From contig CBDUGP010000022.1 of the NCBI GenBank assembly GCA_965366625.1, forward strand, positions 1 to 64,000: a stretch of DNA of 64,000 nucleotides, written 5' to 3'. The DNA is from JAUIJL01 sp965366625 (GTDB lineage: Bacteria > Acidobacteriota > Thermoanaerobaculia > Multivoradales > J023). The notes under the pieces were generated by a model. The model was not told the DNA's origin and did not search any database. It worked only from the letters and a program-made list of their open reading frames with translations. Shown one piece after another: positions 7,909 to 17,700 of the stretch; positions within the stretch are counted from its first letter, which is position 1, and each line of letters starts with the position of its first letter. Both the position numbers and the translations under genes were made by a program.

Positions 7909-9780
7909 TCATCCTTTGTTGATCAAACGCGAGGGAATCGGAGCTGTTTGGGCGCGAAAATGCTCCCCAAGGCCCTTCGCCTGGGCATCGAGGCTTAGGG
8001 AGGCGGCCACGCCGTCGCCCAGGAACCCTCGAAGCACAAAGTTCAAAGCCCGCAGATTCGGCAGCTCATGTCGATCGATGGGCACATCGGCGGCTTCCGG
8101 GATCAACAGCCGCAGCTGCTCGACCGTCAACCAAGCTCGCAGCCATTGGAAGCTGGGCTCGGAATCGGTCCAGATCCCCAGGTTGGCATTGCCGCCCTTG
8201 TCCCCGGAACGGGCACCGCAGATTCGTCCCAACGGCAAGGACTGGGTCGGTCCGTCTGGGACGTCAAGGGCATCGGGCGGACTGCCCGGCACCCCATTTA
8301 CGACTGGCACCTCATTTAAGACTTGCCCCGTGGCCCGATCTACCAAGGGTTCGACGGATCCCGGCGTCGGCGGAATCTCCACCGCTTCGCCGTCGATCAC
8401 CACCCGTTGTTTCAGTCGCTTAGCCACCAAGGCCGGCCAATAGACCGCAAACGGTTGCTCTTTGGCGGGCGGCGCCGCGAGGTTGAAACCCGGGTAGGAC
8501 GCCAACGCCAACTCCACGGCGGCGGCGGAGAATCGTCGACCGACTTGCTTCGGGTCCCCATCTTTGACCGAAATCGTCAACCGAGAAATCGCGCCTTCGA
8601 CGGTTGCACAGGTCCCCGGTTCGGGCTCTGCGGACCGAGACAAAACCACCCTGGATTCGGCAAAGCTCTCGCGACCTCCCAGACTTCGCCACAAGCTCCG
8701 CTCCACCCACGCTGCCTTCTGCTCTTGGTCTAAGCCCGTCAACAAGAAAGTGACTCGATTCTTAAACCCACCGAAGTGGTTGATGCAAACCTTGGTGGAC
8801 TCCGGCGGCGGGGCCCCTCGGACCCCCCGCACGCGCACCCGATCGGCGCCGTCGTCGATCAGCTCCATGGAATCGAAGCAGGCCGTGACGTCGGGATTCA
8901 AATAGGCGGGCGAGTCGATTTCATAAAGCAATTGGGCGGTCACCGTGCCCACCGACACCTCACCGCCGGTGCAGGGATGTTTGGTCACCACAAAGTCCCC
9001 GTTTTCAAAGATCTCCGCCAACGGAAATCCGAGGGGACCACCTTCCGCGAAGCCCTGGAAAAACGAGTAATTGCCGCCCGTGGCTTGGGTGCCACATTCC
9101 AAAATATGACCGGCCACCACCGCCGAGGCCAGGCGGTGCCAGTCGTCTCGGGCCCAACCGAAACACCACGCGGCCGGCCCGAGCACCAAGGAGGCGTCGG
9201 TTACCCGTGGGCAAATGACCAGGTCGGCCCCGCGCTCCAAAGCCGCGCTGATGCCCCAACCCCCCAAATAGGCATTGGCACTCAATATCGGCGCCTTGAG
9301 CTCGGCCAGGGGTAGGCCCCGATCCAAATGCTCGAAGGTCTCTCCGTCGGCCAAGAGCTGCCCCATGCGGGGTAGCAGATCGTCTCCCTCGAGGTGGGCG
9401 ACCTGTGCTTTGAGACCCAATTTGCGGTAGATCCCGCGGCAGAGTTCGGCGCAGCCCGCGGGATTCAATCCCCCGGCGTTGACCACGATTTTGATGCCCT
9501 TCTCCAAACACAGGGCCGCCACTTGCTCAAGCTGAATCGGGAAGGTTTTGGCGTAACCGGCGGCGGGATCCTTTTGACGATCCTTGTGCAAGATCGACAG
9601 GGTCAGCTCCGCTAAATAGTCGCCGGTCAACACGTCGATCGGCCCGCCTTCTACCATTTCGAGGGCGGCGGATAGGCGGTCGCCGTAAAAACCACTGCAG
9701 TTGGCGACCCGCAACACCCGGCCGGCCTCCTTCGAGGGTGGGTGCGGCGCCGGCTCAGGCACGACGGTCAAGCTCGCCAC
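7909..9780 (-). CDS. atuA: AtuA-like protein (DUF1446) with C-terminal AtuA domain
   Basis: This 623-residue protein has the DUF1446 N-terminal domain (ANCSGFYGDRLSAALEM, TGDYLAELT, NAGGLNP, LGGWG, CPRVTDASL) over about residues 20-470. A smaller conserved C-terminal domain (RICGARSGDKGGNANLGIW onward) ends near residue 600. The family is named from acyclic terpene utilisation in Pseudomonas, but its reaction is not established as far as I know. The start is a GTG at 9780, overlapping the end of the hydratase gene by 13 bases; the Shine-Dalgarno sequence there is poor, so the first few residues are uncertain. Both domains are complete. Confidence 0.85.
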   Translation of the reverse strand: MASLTVVPEPAPHPPSKEAGRVLRVANCSGFYGDRLSAALEMVEGGPIDVLTGDYLAELTLSILHKDRQKDPAAGYAKTFPIQLEQVAALCLEKGIKIVVNAGGLNPAGCAELCRGIYRKLGLKAQVAHLEGDDLLPRMGQLLADGETFEHLDRGLPLAELKAPILSANAYLGGWGISAALERGADLVICPRVTDASLVLGPAAWCFGWARDDWHRLASAVVAGHILECGTQATGGNYSFFQGFAEGGPLGFPLAEIFENGDFVVTKHPCTGGEVSVGTVTAQLLYEIDSPAYLNPDVTACFDSMELIDDGADRVRVRGVRGAPPPESTKVCINHFGGFKNRVTFLLTGLDQEQKAAWVERSLWRSLGGRESFAESRVVLSRSAEPEPGTCATVEGAISRLTISVKDGDPKQVGRRFSAAAVELALASYPGFNLAAPPAKEQPFAVYWPALVAKRLKQRVVIDGEAVEIPPTPGSVEPLVDRATGQVLNEVPVVNGVPGSPPDALDVPDGPTQSLPLGRICGARSGDKGGNANLGIWTDSEPSFQWLRAWLTVEQLRLLIPEAADVPIDRHELPNLRALNFVLRGFLGDGVAASLSLDAQAKGLGEHFRAQTAPIPSRLINKG

Positions 9781-10550
9781 CCAGGAAGACGTTTTTCCAT
9801 GAATGCCGCCACCCCTTCGCGCCCTTCCGGCGAACGGGCACGCTCGGCCAGGCGACGGGAAGCTTCCTTCGCAGCCTCTTCCTGGCCGAATCCATCGAGT
9901 TCCCGTACCCAGCGTTTGGCCGCGGCGATGGCTTCGGGCCCGCCCTTGGCGATCTCTTTGAGCTCATCGTCGACCGCCTTCTGCAACCCTTCGGCGGAGG
10001 CCAGGCGGTGGATCAGGCCATAACCCAACGCCTCCTCGGCGGAAAACCGACGCCCCGTCACGAATAACCGTCGCGCGTGGTGCGCGCCGAGCTTGGGCAC
10101 CACCCAAACCGAAATCATGGCCGGGATCAGACCCAGACGGACCTCGCTGAAGCTGAAGACCGCGTCGCTCACCGCCACGGCGATATCGGCTACGGCGATT
10201 AAACCCAGGCCGCCGCCATAGGCCGGACCGTTGATCGCCGCAATCACCGGTTTGTCGCTCCGGTCGAGCCGCCCCAGGAGCTCGGCAAAAGGATTCGGTC
10301 CCGGGTCGTCGGAATCGATCAGCTGATTGGCCGAGCTGAGATCCGCTCCCGCGCAAAAGGCGGCCCCGGCCCCGGTCAAAACGATCGCCCTTACCGAGTC
10401 GTTCGCGATCGCTAGGTCGCAGGCCGTGCCGAGCTCCTCCACCAGCCGGGGTGAGAGGGCATTGCGTTGGGCTGGGCGATCCAGGGTGATCCAGGCCGCC
10501 TTGCCCCGGACTTGATATTTGGCCTCTTGAAGACCCACGTCTCTGCTCAA
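9768..10550 (-). CDS. Enoyl-CoA hydratase, LiuC/AtuE-like
   Basis: This is a 260-residue crotonase. The oxyanion-hole motifs FCAGADL (about 65-71) and NGPAYGGGLGL (about 106-116) are present. Of the two catalytic Glu residues of standard hydratases, the first is Gly here (GGGLG). The second is kept in FSEVRLGLIPAMIS, the pattern of 3-methylglutaconyl-CoA and isohexenylglutaconyl-CoA hydratases. It would hydrate the product of the neighbouring carboxylase. It starts at TTG 10550 inside a TTGA overlap with the carboxylase stop, with a perfect AGGAGG 4 bases upstream, so translation is coupled. Confidence 0.8.
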   Translation of the reverse strand: MSRDVGLQEAKYQVRGKAAWITLDRPAQRNALSPRLVEELGTACDLAIANDSVRAIVLTGAGAAFCAGADLSSANQLIDSDDPGPNPFAELLGRLDRSDKPVIAAINGPAYGGGLGLIAVADIAVAVSDAVFSFSEVRLGLIPAMISVWVVPKLGAHHARRLFVTGRRFSAEEALGYGLIHRLASAEGLQKAVDDELKEIAKGGPEAIAAAKRWVRELDGFGQEEAAKEASRRLAERARSPEGREGVAAFMEKRLPGWRA

Positions 10551-12625
10551 ACCGCCTCCTCCCGATCCGCGACCACCACCACCAGAACCTCGTCGGGGTC
10601 CACCATTTGCCCCACTTCGACCCGCACCGCCTCCACCCGGCCGTCCGCCTGGGCGGTCAGTCGATGCTCCATTTTCATCGCTTCCAACACCACCAAGGGA
10701 TTCCCGGCCGCCACCCGATCCCCGACTTGGACCGGCACCTCGATCACCCTACCGGTCATGGGTGCCAGGCACCCGCCCACCGTGTCCGTGGAGGAAGATT
10801 CCGGGAAACGCTCGGCTGCAACCCAAGACGAGATTCGCCCGAGGCCGTGAATCCAATGGCGCGTGCCGTGGACGCCGATGTGAAATCGCCGACGCACGCC
10901 GTCGATTTCAACGACCCACAGATTTCCATGGCCGCTGATGCAACGGGCTCGATGGTTCAGCTGATCAGGGTCGAGAGACAGCTCAAGAACCTGGTCGGTC
11001 CCGGTGGTCGAGACCGCCACATGGAAGAAGTCCGGCTCTCGACTGGACGAGAGGTAGGACACCACCCGCTGCTCACTGCCGTCGACGAAAATCTGCTCTT
11101 GGGGTCTCCAACGATTATTGCGCCAAGCCGCGGGCAGCCCCGAAGGCACGGGGCTCGACGAGCGACCTCGCAAGCTGACGAGTCGCAGGGTGGCGGCGAT
11201 GGCGTGCAGCTCGGCGACCGTTTCGTCCGCCACCGGGTGCCGACGTTCCGGGGGCAGATGGGTTTCCATAAAACCGGTATCCGCCTCGCCGCGCTCGAAA
11301 ACTTCGTGGGCCAAAACCGCCGCCAGCAGGTGACGATTGGTGACCACCCCGCCGATCGCCAGCTGCTCCACCGCCCGTCGCAGCCGACGCAACGCCTCCG
11401 GCCGATCGGAACCGTGGGCGATCAGCTTGGCGAGCATGGGGTCGTAGTGGACGCCGATCTCCTGGTCCAACTCGATACCCGAGTCCATCCGCAGACCGGC
11501 CATCTCAGGCACGTCCCAAAGGCAGATCCGACCTGTCGACGGCAGAAATTCCCGCGCCGGGTCCTCGGCATACAACCGGGCTTCCATGGCGTGACCCTGA
11601 ATTTGGAGATCCTCTTGCTCCAGAGTCAGGGGGCGACCCTGGGCCACCTCCACTTGCAGGCGGACCAAATCGAGCCCGGTGATCGCCTCCGTGACCGGAT
11701 GCTCCACTTGCAGACGGGTATTCATTTCCAGGAAGTAGAACGAGCCGCGGGCATCCAACAGGAATTCCACGGTGCCCGCGCCGCGATAATCCACGGCCCG
11801 GGCCAACGTGACCGCGGCCTCACCCATCCGTCGCCTCAGGTCCCCATCCACCGCCGGGCTGGGAGCTTCCTCGATCACTTTTTGGTGTCGACGCTGGACT
11901 GAACAATCCCGTTCAAAAAGATGCAAAACTTTTCCATGATGGTCGCCGAAGACCTGCACCTCCACATGCCGGGCCGCGTCCAACCAAGGCTCCACCAGGA
12001 GCGAGCCGTCACCAAAGGCGGCCTTGGCCTCGCGCGCGGCCGAGGCCAGCGCCGCCTCGAGCTCATCACTGCAGTGCACCCGTCGCATGCCTTTGCCACC
12101 GCCACCGGCGATCGCTTTGATCAACAGGGGATATCCCAGCTCGTCCGCCCGCGACCGAATCTCGTCGGTTCCTAGCTCGTCGACCGAGAATCCTTCCAGA
12201 ATCGGGATCCCCAGCTCTTTGGCCATCGCCTTGGCCGCAGCCTTATCGCCCATCCGCCGAATCGCTCGGGCCGACGGCCCAATGAACACCAAACCCTCTC
12301 GGTCGCACCGCTCTGCGAACTCGGGGTTTTCCGCCAAGAAGCCGTAACCCGGGTGAATGGCATCCGCCCCGACCAACCGGGCGGCGGCCATCACCGCATC
12401 CAGGTTGAGGTAGGAATCGAGGCTCGGAGCCGGCCCGAGCCGCACGGCTTCGTCGGCTTCGGACACATGGGCGGCGTCATGATCCGCGTCGGAAAAAACC
12501 GCCACGGTCGACAACCCCATTTGCCGCAGGGTGCGCTGAATTCGACGGGCGATCTCTCCCCGATTGGCGATCAAGACTTTCCTAAGAGATCTTTGCGAGC
12601 TTTCGATTTCGGTATTTCCAATCAT
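10547..12625 (-). CDS. Acyl-CoA carboxylase alpha subunit (biotin carboxylase + BCCP), AtuF/LiuD-like
   Basis: This 692-residue subunit carboxylates biotin with ATP and bicarbonate and carries the biotin itself. Domains in order are biotin carboxylase N (KVLIANRGEIARRI, about 15-120), ATP-grasp (GGGGKGMRRV, near 165) and biotin carboxylase C (to about 450). A linker region follows, then the biotinyl domain with EAMKMEH, Lys651. The ATG start is at 12625. It is the partner of the carboxyltransferase 39 bases upstream, forming a 3-methylcrotonyl-CoA or geranyl-CoA carboxylase. The start of the biotinyl domain (GGCLAPMTG) is written with a copy of the REP word GTGCCTGGCAC. Confidence 0.9.
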   Translation of the reverse strand: MIGNTEIESSQRSLRKVLIANRGEIARRIQRTLRQMGLSTVAVFSDADHDAAHVSEADEAVRLGPAPSLDSYLNLDAVMAAARLVGADAIHPGYGFLAENPEFAERCDREGLVFIGPSARAIRRMGDKAAAKAMAKELGIPILEGFSVDELGTDEIRSRADELGYPLLIKAIAGGGGKGMRRVHCSDELEAALASAAREAKAAFGDGSLLVEPWLDAARHVEVQVFGDHHGKVLHLFERDCSVQRRHQKVIEEAPSPAVDGDLRRRMGEAAVTLARAVDYRGAGTVEFLLDARGSFYFLEMNTRLQVEHPVTEAITGLDLVRLQVEVAQGRPLTLEQEDLQIQGHAMEARLYAEDPAREFLPSTGRICLWDVPEMAGLRMDSGIELDQEIGVHYDPMLAKLIAHGSDRPEALRRLRRAVEQLAIGGVVTNRHLLAAVLAHEVFERGEADTGFMETHLPPERRHPVADETVAELHAIAATLRLVSLRGRSSSPVPSGLPAAWRNNRWRPQEQIFVDGSEQRVVSYLSSSREPDFFHVAVSTTGTDQVLELSLDPDQLNHRARCISGHGNLWVVEIDGVRRRFHIGVHGTRHWIHGLGRISSWVAAERFPESSSTDTVGGCLAPMTGRVIEVPVQVGDRVAAGNPLVVLEAMKMEHRLTAQADGRVEAVRVEVGQMVDPDEVLVVVVADREEAV
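10762..10772. repeat. REP core word inside the carboxylase alpha gene
   Basis: A perfect copy of the 11-mer (plus strand GTGCCAGGCAC) lies in the codons for the GCLAPM start of the biotinyl domain. Confidence 0.8.
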
Positions 12626-12664
12626 GCCGATCCGTCCTTTACATCCGCCCTCTACATCCGTCCT

Positions 12665-14260
12665 CTACATCCGGAAGATACCGAATTGATCTGTGCCGCT
12701 GATCGGGCCCGAAGCCGCCGCAGAAAGGCTCAAGGCCAAAACCGTGCGGGTATCTCGCGGATCGATGATGCCGTCGTCCCACAGGCGTCCAGAAGCGAAA
12801 AACGCGTAGGACTCCTTTTCGATCTGCCCTTCCACCGCCCGGCGCAGCTTGTCGTCCTGGGCCTCGTCAAAGGGCACCCCGGCCCGTTCCGCCGCCTGGC
12901 GACGAACGATGGACAAGACTCCCGCCAATTGCTCCGGCCCCATCACGGCGATGCGGTGATTCGGCCAGCTGAAGAGGAATCGAGGTTTGTAGGCTCTGCC
13001 CGACATGGCGTAATTGCCCGCGCCGTAGGACGCTCCGATCATCACCGTCAGATGGGGCACGGTGCTGTTGGCCACGGCGTTGATCATCTTGGCACCGTCT
13101 TTGATCATGCCGCCCTGCTCGGTACGACGGCCGACCATCATGCCGGTGATGTTCTGCAAGAAAAGGATCGGCGTGTCCTGGCGATTGCACAGCTGAATGA
13201 ATTGGGCGCCTTTTTCCGCCGACTCGGAGAAAATCACGCCGTTATTGGCCACGATGCCCACCGGATAACCGTGGATTCGCGCATATCCGGTGACCAACGT
13301 CGTGCCGTAGGTCCCCTTAAATTCGTGGAACCGAGAACCGTCCACCAATCGGGCGATGACCTCTTTGACGTCAAAGGGGCGCCGCACATCGGCGCTGGCG
13401 ATGCCCAGGAGATCCTCGGCGTCGTAGATCGGGGGTTCCACGTCGCCCGCGGGAGCCGGCCCGAGCTTGCGCCAATTCAGCTGAGCGACGATCTCGCGAC
13501 CCAAGCGGATGGCGTCGAGTTCATCTTCCGCCAGATAGTCCGACACGCCAGAAATCCGACTGTGCATCTCGGCACCGCCCAACTCCTCCTCGGTCACGTC
13601 TTCGTGGATCGCCATTTTCACCAGCGGCGGACCGCCGAGGAAAACACGGGCTTTTTCTTTGACCATCACCACGTAGTCGGACATGCCCGGGATGTAGGCT
13701 CCGCCGGCCGTGGACGAGCCGAATACCAGACATAAGGTGGGAATGCGCTCAGCGGAACGTCGGGTGAGTTCGCGGAATAGGCTTCCGCCGGGCACGAAGA
13801 GCTCCGCTTGATGGGGTAGATCCGCGCCGCCCGACTCCGTGAGATTGATCATCGGCAGGCGATTCTGAGCGCAGATCTCCATCGCCCGGGTCACCTTGAG
13901 CTGGCCATAGGGGTTGATGGAGCCGCCCTTGACCGTCGGCTCATTGGCGACGATCACGCACTCCACTCCCGACACCACACCGATGCCACAAATCGCACTG
14001 CCGCCGAGGGCGAAGTCCGTGCCCCAAGCCGCCAAGGCGCCGATTTCGAGAAAAGGCGCATCCCGGTCCAAGAGCAGCTCGATCCGCTCGCGCGCCATCA
14101 GCTTGCCCCGTCGTTTGTGCCGTTCGACGTATTTCGGCCCGCCCGCCGCGTTGACCTGGGTCAGGGCTTGGTCGAGCTCACCGAGCTTGTCCAAAAACCA
14201 GCGCCGGTTCTCGACGAAGAGCTCAGATTTCGGATCCACCCGACTGGGAAGCACCTTCAC
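12665..14260 (-). CDS. Acyl-CoA carboxylase beta subunit (carboxyltransferase), AtuC/LiuB-like
   Basis: This 531-residue carboxyltransferase transfers CO2 from biotin to a branched enoyl-CoA. Features are the N-terminal GGPKYVERHKRRGKLMARER, the glycine-rich SGGADLP and GSSTAGGAYIPGMSDY, and QNITGMMVG, all typical of 3-methylcrotonyl-CoA and geranyl-CoA carboxylase beta chains. It starts at GTG 14260 with GGAGG upstream and is the first gene of the six-gene cluster. Sequence alone does not separate the C5 from the C10 substrate. Confidence 0.9.
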   Translation of the reverse strand: MKVLPSRVDPKSELFVENRRWFLDKLGELDQALTQVNAAGGPKYVERHKRRGKLMARERIELLLDRDAPFLEIGALAAWGTDFALGGSAICGIGVVSGVECVIVANEPTVKGGSINPYGQLKVTRAMEICAQNRLPMINLTESGGADLPHQAELFVPGGSLFRELTRRSAERIPTLCLVFGSSTAGGAYIPGMSDYVVMVKEKARVFLGGPPLVKMAIHEDVTEEELGGAEMHSRISGVSDYLAEDELDAIRLGREIVAQLNWRKLGPAPAGDVEPPIYDAEDLLGIASADVRRPFDVKEVIARLVDGSRFHEFKGTYGTTLVTGYARIHGYPVGIVANNGVIFSESAEKGAQFIQLCNRQDTPILFLQNITGMMVGRRTEQGGMIKDGAKMINAVANSTVPHLTVMIGASYGAGNYAMSGRAYKPRFLFSWPNHRIAVMGPEQLAGVLSIVRRQAAERAGVPFDEAQDDKLRRAVEGQIEKESYAFFASGRLWDDGIIDPRDTRTVLALSLSAAASGPISGTDQFGIFRM

Positions 14261-14433
14261 GGTCTTTCCTCCACGGTCTTGTCTCCATTGTAATTTCTCC
14301 CTTCAAGGCGCTATTTCCCTACCGCCGTGGGTCCATCTCGGTCGCGGGTCCGCCTTCTACAACGGCCTACAAGAGACGGTCGAGCTTTGCATCCCATCAC
14401 ATCACAACCCATCCTTGGTATGAAATCCCATGA

Positions 14434-14719
14434 TTGGACAAGTGCCTGGCACCGCACCGGACAGAGACTCAAGATCCCTGATTGGACAAGTGCCTGGCAC
14501 CGCACCAGTCTCTCTTGGACAGGTGCCTGGCACCGCACCGGGCTGTCTTGGACAGGTGCCTGGCACCGCACCGGACAGAGACTCTGATTGGACAAGTGCC
14601 TGGCACCGCACCAGTCTCTCTTGGACAGGTGTCTTGGACAGGTGCCTGGCACCGCACCGGACAGGCACCGCACCGGACAGGTGCCTGGCACCGCACCGGA
14701 CAGGTGCCTGGCACCGCAT
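14434..14719. repeat. REP array, eight copies of GTGCCTGGCAC
   Basis: Eight copies of the 11-mer begin near 14442, 14490, 14523, 14556, 14596, 14642, 14681 and 14703, mostly in a longer unit that starts TTGGACAG and ends CCGCACCGG. A block of about 45 bases is repeated directly (about 14480-14524 and 14585-14630). The intergenic stretch 14261-14748 holds only this array; its first 170 bases show nothing I recognise. The core is a palindrome around one central base, so RNA from either strand could form small hairpins. Spacing is irregular, so it is not a CRISPR array. Confidence 0.9.
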
Positions 14720-14748
14720 TCGAATTCACGACCCTTTAGAATCTCCTC

Positions 14749-17700
14749 ATGTCTGAGACTCAAGATCCCAAAACCGACAATGCGGACATGCCTCAACGTC
14801 TTGGCGTCTATCGAATCGACTCCTGCCTAGGTCAGGGGGGTATGGGTGAGGTCTATCTCGCTTGGGACGAACTCTTGGAACGTCACGTCGCGATCAAACG
14901 GATCCGCTGTGACCGGTTGACCGACCAAAGCCAACGCTTCCGTTTTCTGCGCGAGGCTAGAGCGGTGGCTCGGCTCAGCCATCCGGCGATCGTGCAAATC
15001 TTCCATGTGCTCGAGCGACCCGAGGGCGACTGCTTGGTCATGGAATACGTGAAGGGGCACGACCTGGGCAGATGGATCGCTTCCGGCGAGCGGGACCCGG
15101 CCGGAGCCGTTCGCCTCGCCATCGACATCGCCCAAGGCCTGGGGGAAGCCCATTCCCAGGGGGTGGTGCACCGGGACCTCAAACCCGCCAACGTCATGGT
15201 CACACCCACGGGCCAGGTCAAGATCCTCGACTTCGGGCTCGCCAAATCCCTCTGGCAGGACGCAGAGCCCAACGCCGACTCCGATCCTTCCCTGACCCGC
15301 TCCGGTACCCTGGTGGGAACGGTCCATGCCATGTCGCCGGAGCAGGCCGGTGGACGAGCCGTGGACCATCGATCGGATCTCTTCGCCTTGGGCAGCTTGC
15401 TTTACGAGATGCTCTCCGGCAGACCGCCGTTCCTCGGGGACAACCTGCTCGACACCCTGCGTCGAGTCTTGACCCTCGAGCCCGAGCCCATCCCGGATTT
15501 GCCCGCTCCACTGAGTTCACTGATTCAAAGCTTGCTGGCCAAGGAGCCGGACCAGCGCCCCCACAACGCCCGATGGGTGGCGGCACGGCTTTCGACCCTC
15601 GCCGAGCATTTGACCCAGCCGCCCGCTGAAACGGCCGGAAGTTCCAAGGACCTAGAGCCGGCAACCCCTGTCGATGTCGATCCGGATCAGCCCACCGCCG
15701 AGGTCGTATCGCCCTTGCGATCGCCGCCCGCCGAACGGCCCGAGACTGAGGCATCACCCGCTTTCCTTCAACCTCGCTCCACCGTCGACCTCGACTCCAA
15801 ACCCGTGGTGCGGACCCTCGCCTTTGCCGGCTTGGATCACGAAGCGCCCAGGCACGATTGGATCAGCCGTTTGCTGATCCAATTCTCTGCGACTGAGCTA
15901 GACGGGCCGGCGGGCGGTCTGACGGCGATGTTCGAGCATCCAGCGGAAGCCGTCGCTTTCGCGCTTGCTTTACATCAGGCCGACCGGCCCCATGAGTCGA
16001 TCCGGCCGCCCATTGCCATCCATCTCGGTGAGCTCGTCTTGGGATCTCCCGACTCCAGCCGCCAGGACAGCCGATTGAAGGCCCAAGGCGAAGGACCCAC
16101 CTTGACGAGACTCTTGGCCGCCCGCGCCCGGGCAGGGCAAATCTTGCTCACCCGAGCCGCCTTCGATCTCGCTCGAGCCGCGGTGGCGCCGGCGGAACTC
16201 GTCGCGCCCGAAGTACGTTGGCTGGCTCACGGTGCCTATCGCTTGGATCCGCTCGACGAATCCCTCGACGTTTTTGAGGTTGGTCTCTCAGGCTCGGCGC
16301 CCCTCAGCGCGCCACCGGAAAGTGGCAAGACCCACCGAGCCGTGACCGTGGAAGAAGAGCTCGCCCTCGGCTGGCGCCCGGCCGTGGGCCAGCCCGTGCC
16401 TCGACGGGCGAATTGGGAGCTACACGCGCGGCTCGGTGAAGGGGGTTTCGGCGAGGTTTGGCTGGCACGCCATAAGTCGGGCGAGGAGCGGGTGTTCAAA
16501 TTCTGCTTTGAAGCCCAACGGCTGCGGGCCCTCAAACGGGAGGTCACCCTCTTTCGACTGCTGCGCGAATCCCTCGGTCACCGCCGGGACATCGCGCGCA
16601 TTCTCGATTGGGATTTCGAGGAGGCGCCGTTTTTCCTCGAAGCGGAATATACCGACGGCGGCAGCCTCGCCAGCTGGATGGAGAAACACGGTGGGTTGAG
16701 GTCCGTGCCCTTGACCACCCGCCTGGAGCTGGTGGCCGGAGTCGCCGAAGCCTTGGCCGCAGCTCATTCCGTGGGTGTGTTGCACAAGGACGTGAAACCC
16801 GAAAATGTGTTGGTCGCCCACGACCACGACGGTCGCCCTTACGCCAGGCTCACCGACTTCGGCATCGGCCTGCTGACCGAGCGCGACCGTCTCAACCGAC
16901 CCGGTTTCACGGTGTTGGGATTCACCGAAAACAGCCTCGAAGGTGAGCCTTCCACCGGCGGCGGGACCGTGCGATATATGGCCCCCGAGCTGTTGGAGGG
17001 CAAGCCCGCCACCATCCAGGCGGACGTTTACGCCTTGGGCGTCTTGCTCTACCAAGTGGTGGTCGAAGACTTTTCCCGCACCCTGGCCCCGGGATGGCAA
17101 CGTCAAGTCGAGGACCCTGAGCTGGCGGACGACATCGCCGCGTGTGTGGACGGCAATCCCGAACGTCGACCGGCTTCCGCCCTTGAGGTCGCCGAGCGGC
17201 TGCGCCTTTTGGAGCGTCGACGACGACAGCGTACCGAGCAAGAACGGCTTCAATCCATGCGCGACCGGGCCCGTCAACGGCGGCGCCTAGCCGGTCGTCT
17301 GGCGGCCTTGGCCGCCATTTTGATTTGTTTCATCTCGATTTTTGCCTTCCAAACCCTGCAGGCCAAAAACCGGGAGCTGGAAGCACGCCAACATGCCGAG
17401 CAACGCCGACGCCAAGCGGAGAAGCTGATCGACTTCTTGTTGGTGGACCTCCGGCGGGATCTCGAGCCGGTCGGCAAGCTCTCGATTCTCGACAAGGTCG
17501 GCGATCAGGCGATGGAGTATTTCGCCGGCGTGCCGGCCGGCCGTTTGAGCGATGAGGAGCTGGCGGCTTATACCAAAGCCCTGCACCAAATCGGTAAAGT
17601 ACGCTTCGAGCTGGGCCGGACCGCCGAGGCCGCAGCAGCCTTTGAGCAATCCCTAACCCGCGCCCAGAGCTTGGTCAGCCGCAATCCGGACCGATCAGAT

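Noticed and set aside
14434..14719. Possible CRISPR array
   Set aside because: Repeat spacing is irregular, the spacers are copies of one another, and no cas genes are present.
14311..14830. Several short open frames on both strands over the REP array
   Set aside because: They are only translations of repeated DNA, with no Shine-Dalgarno sequence or family features.
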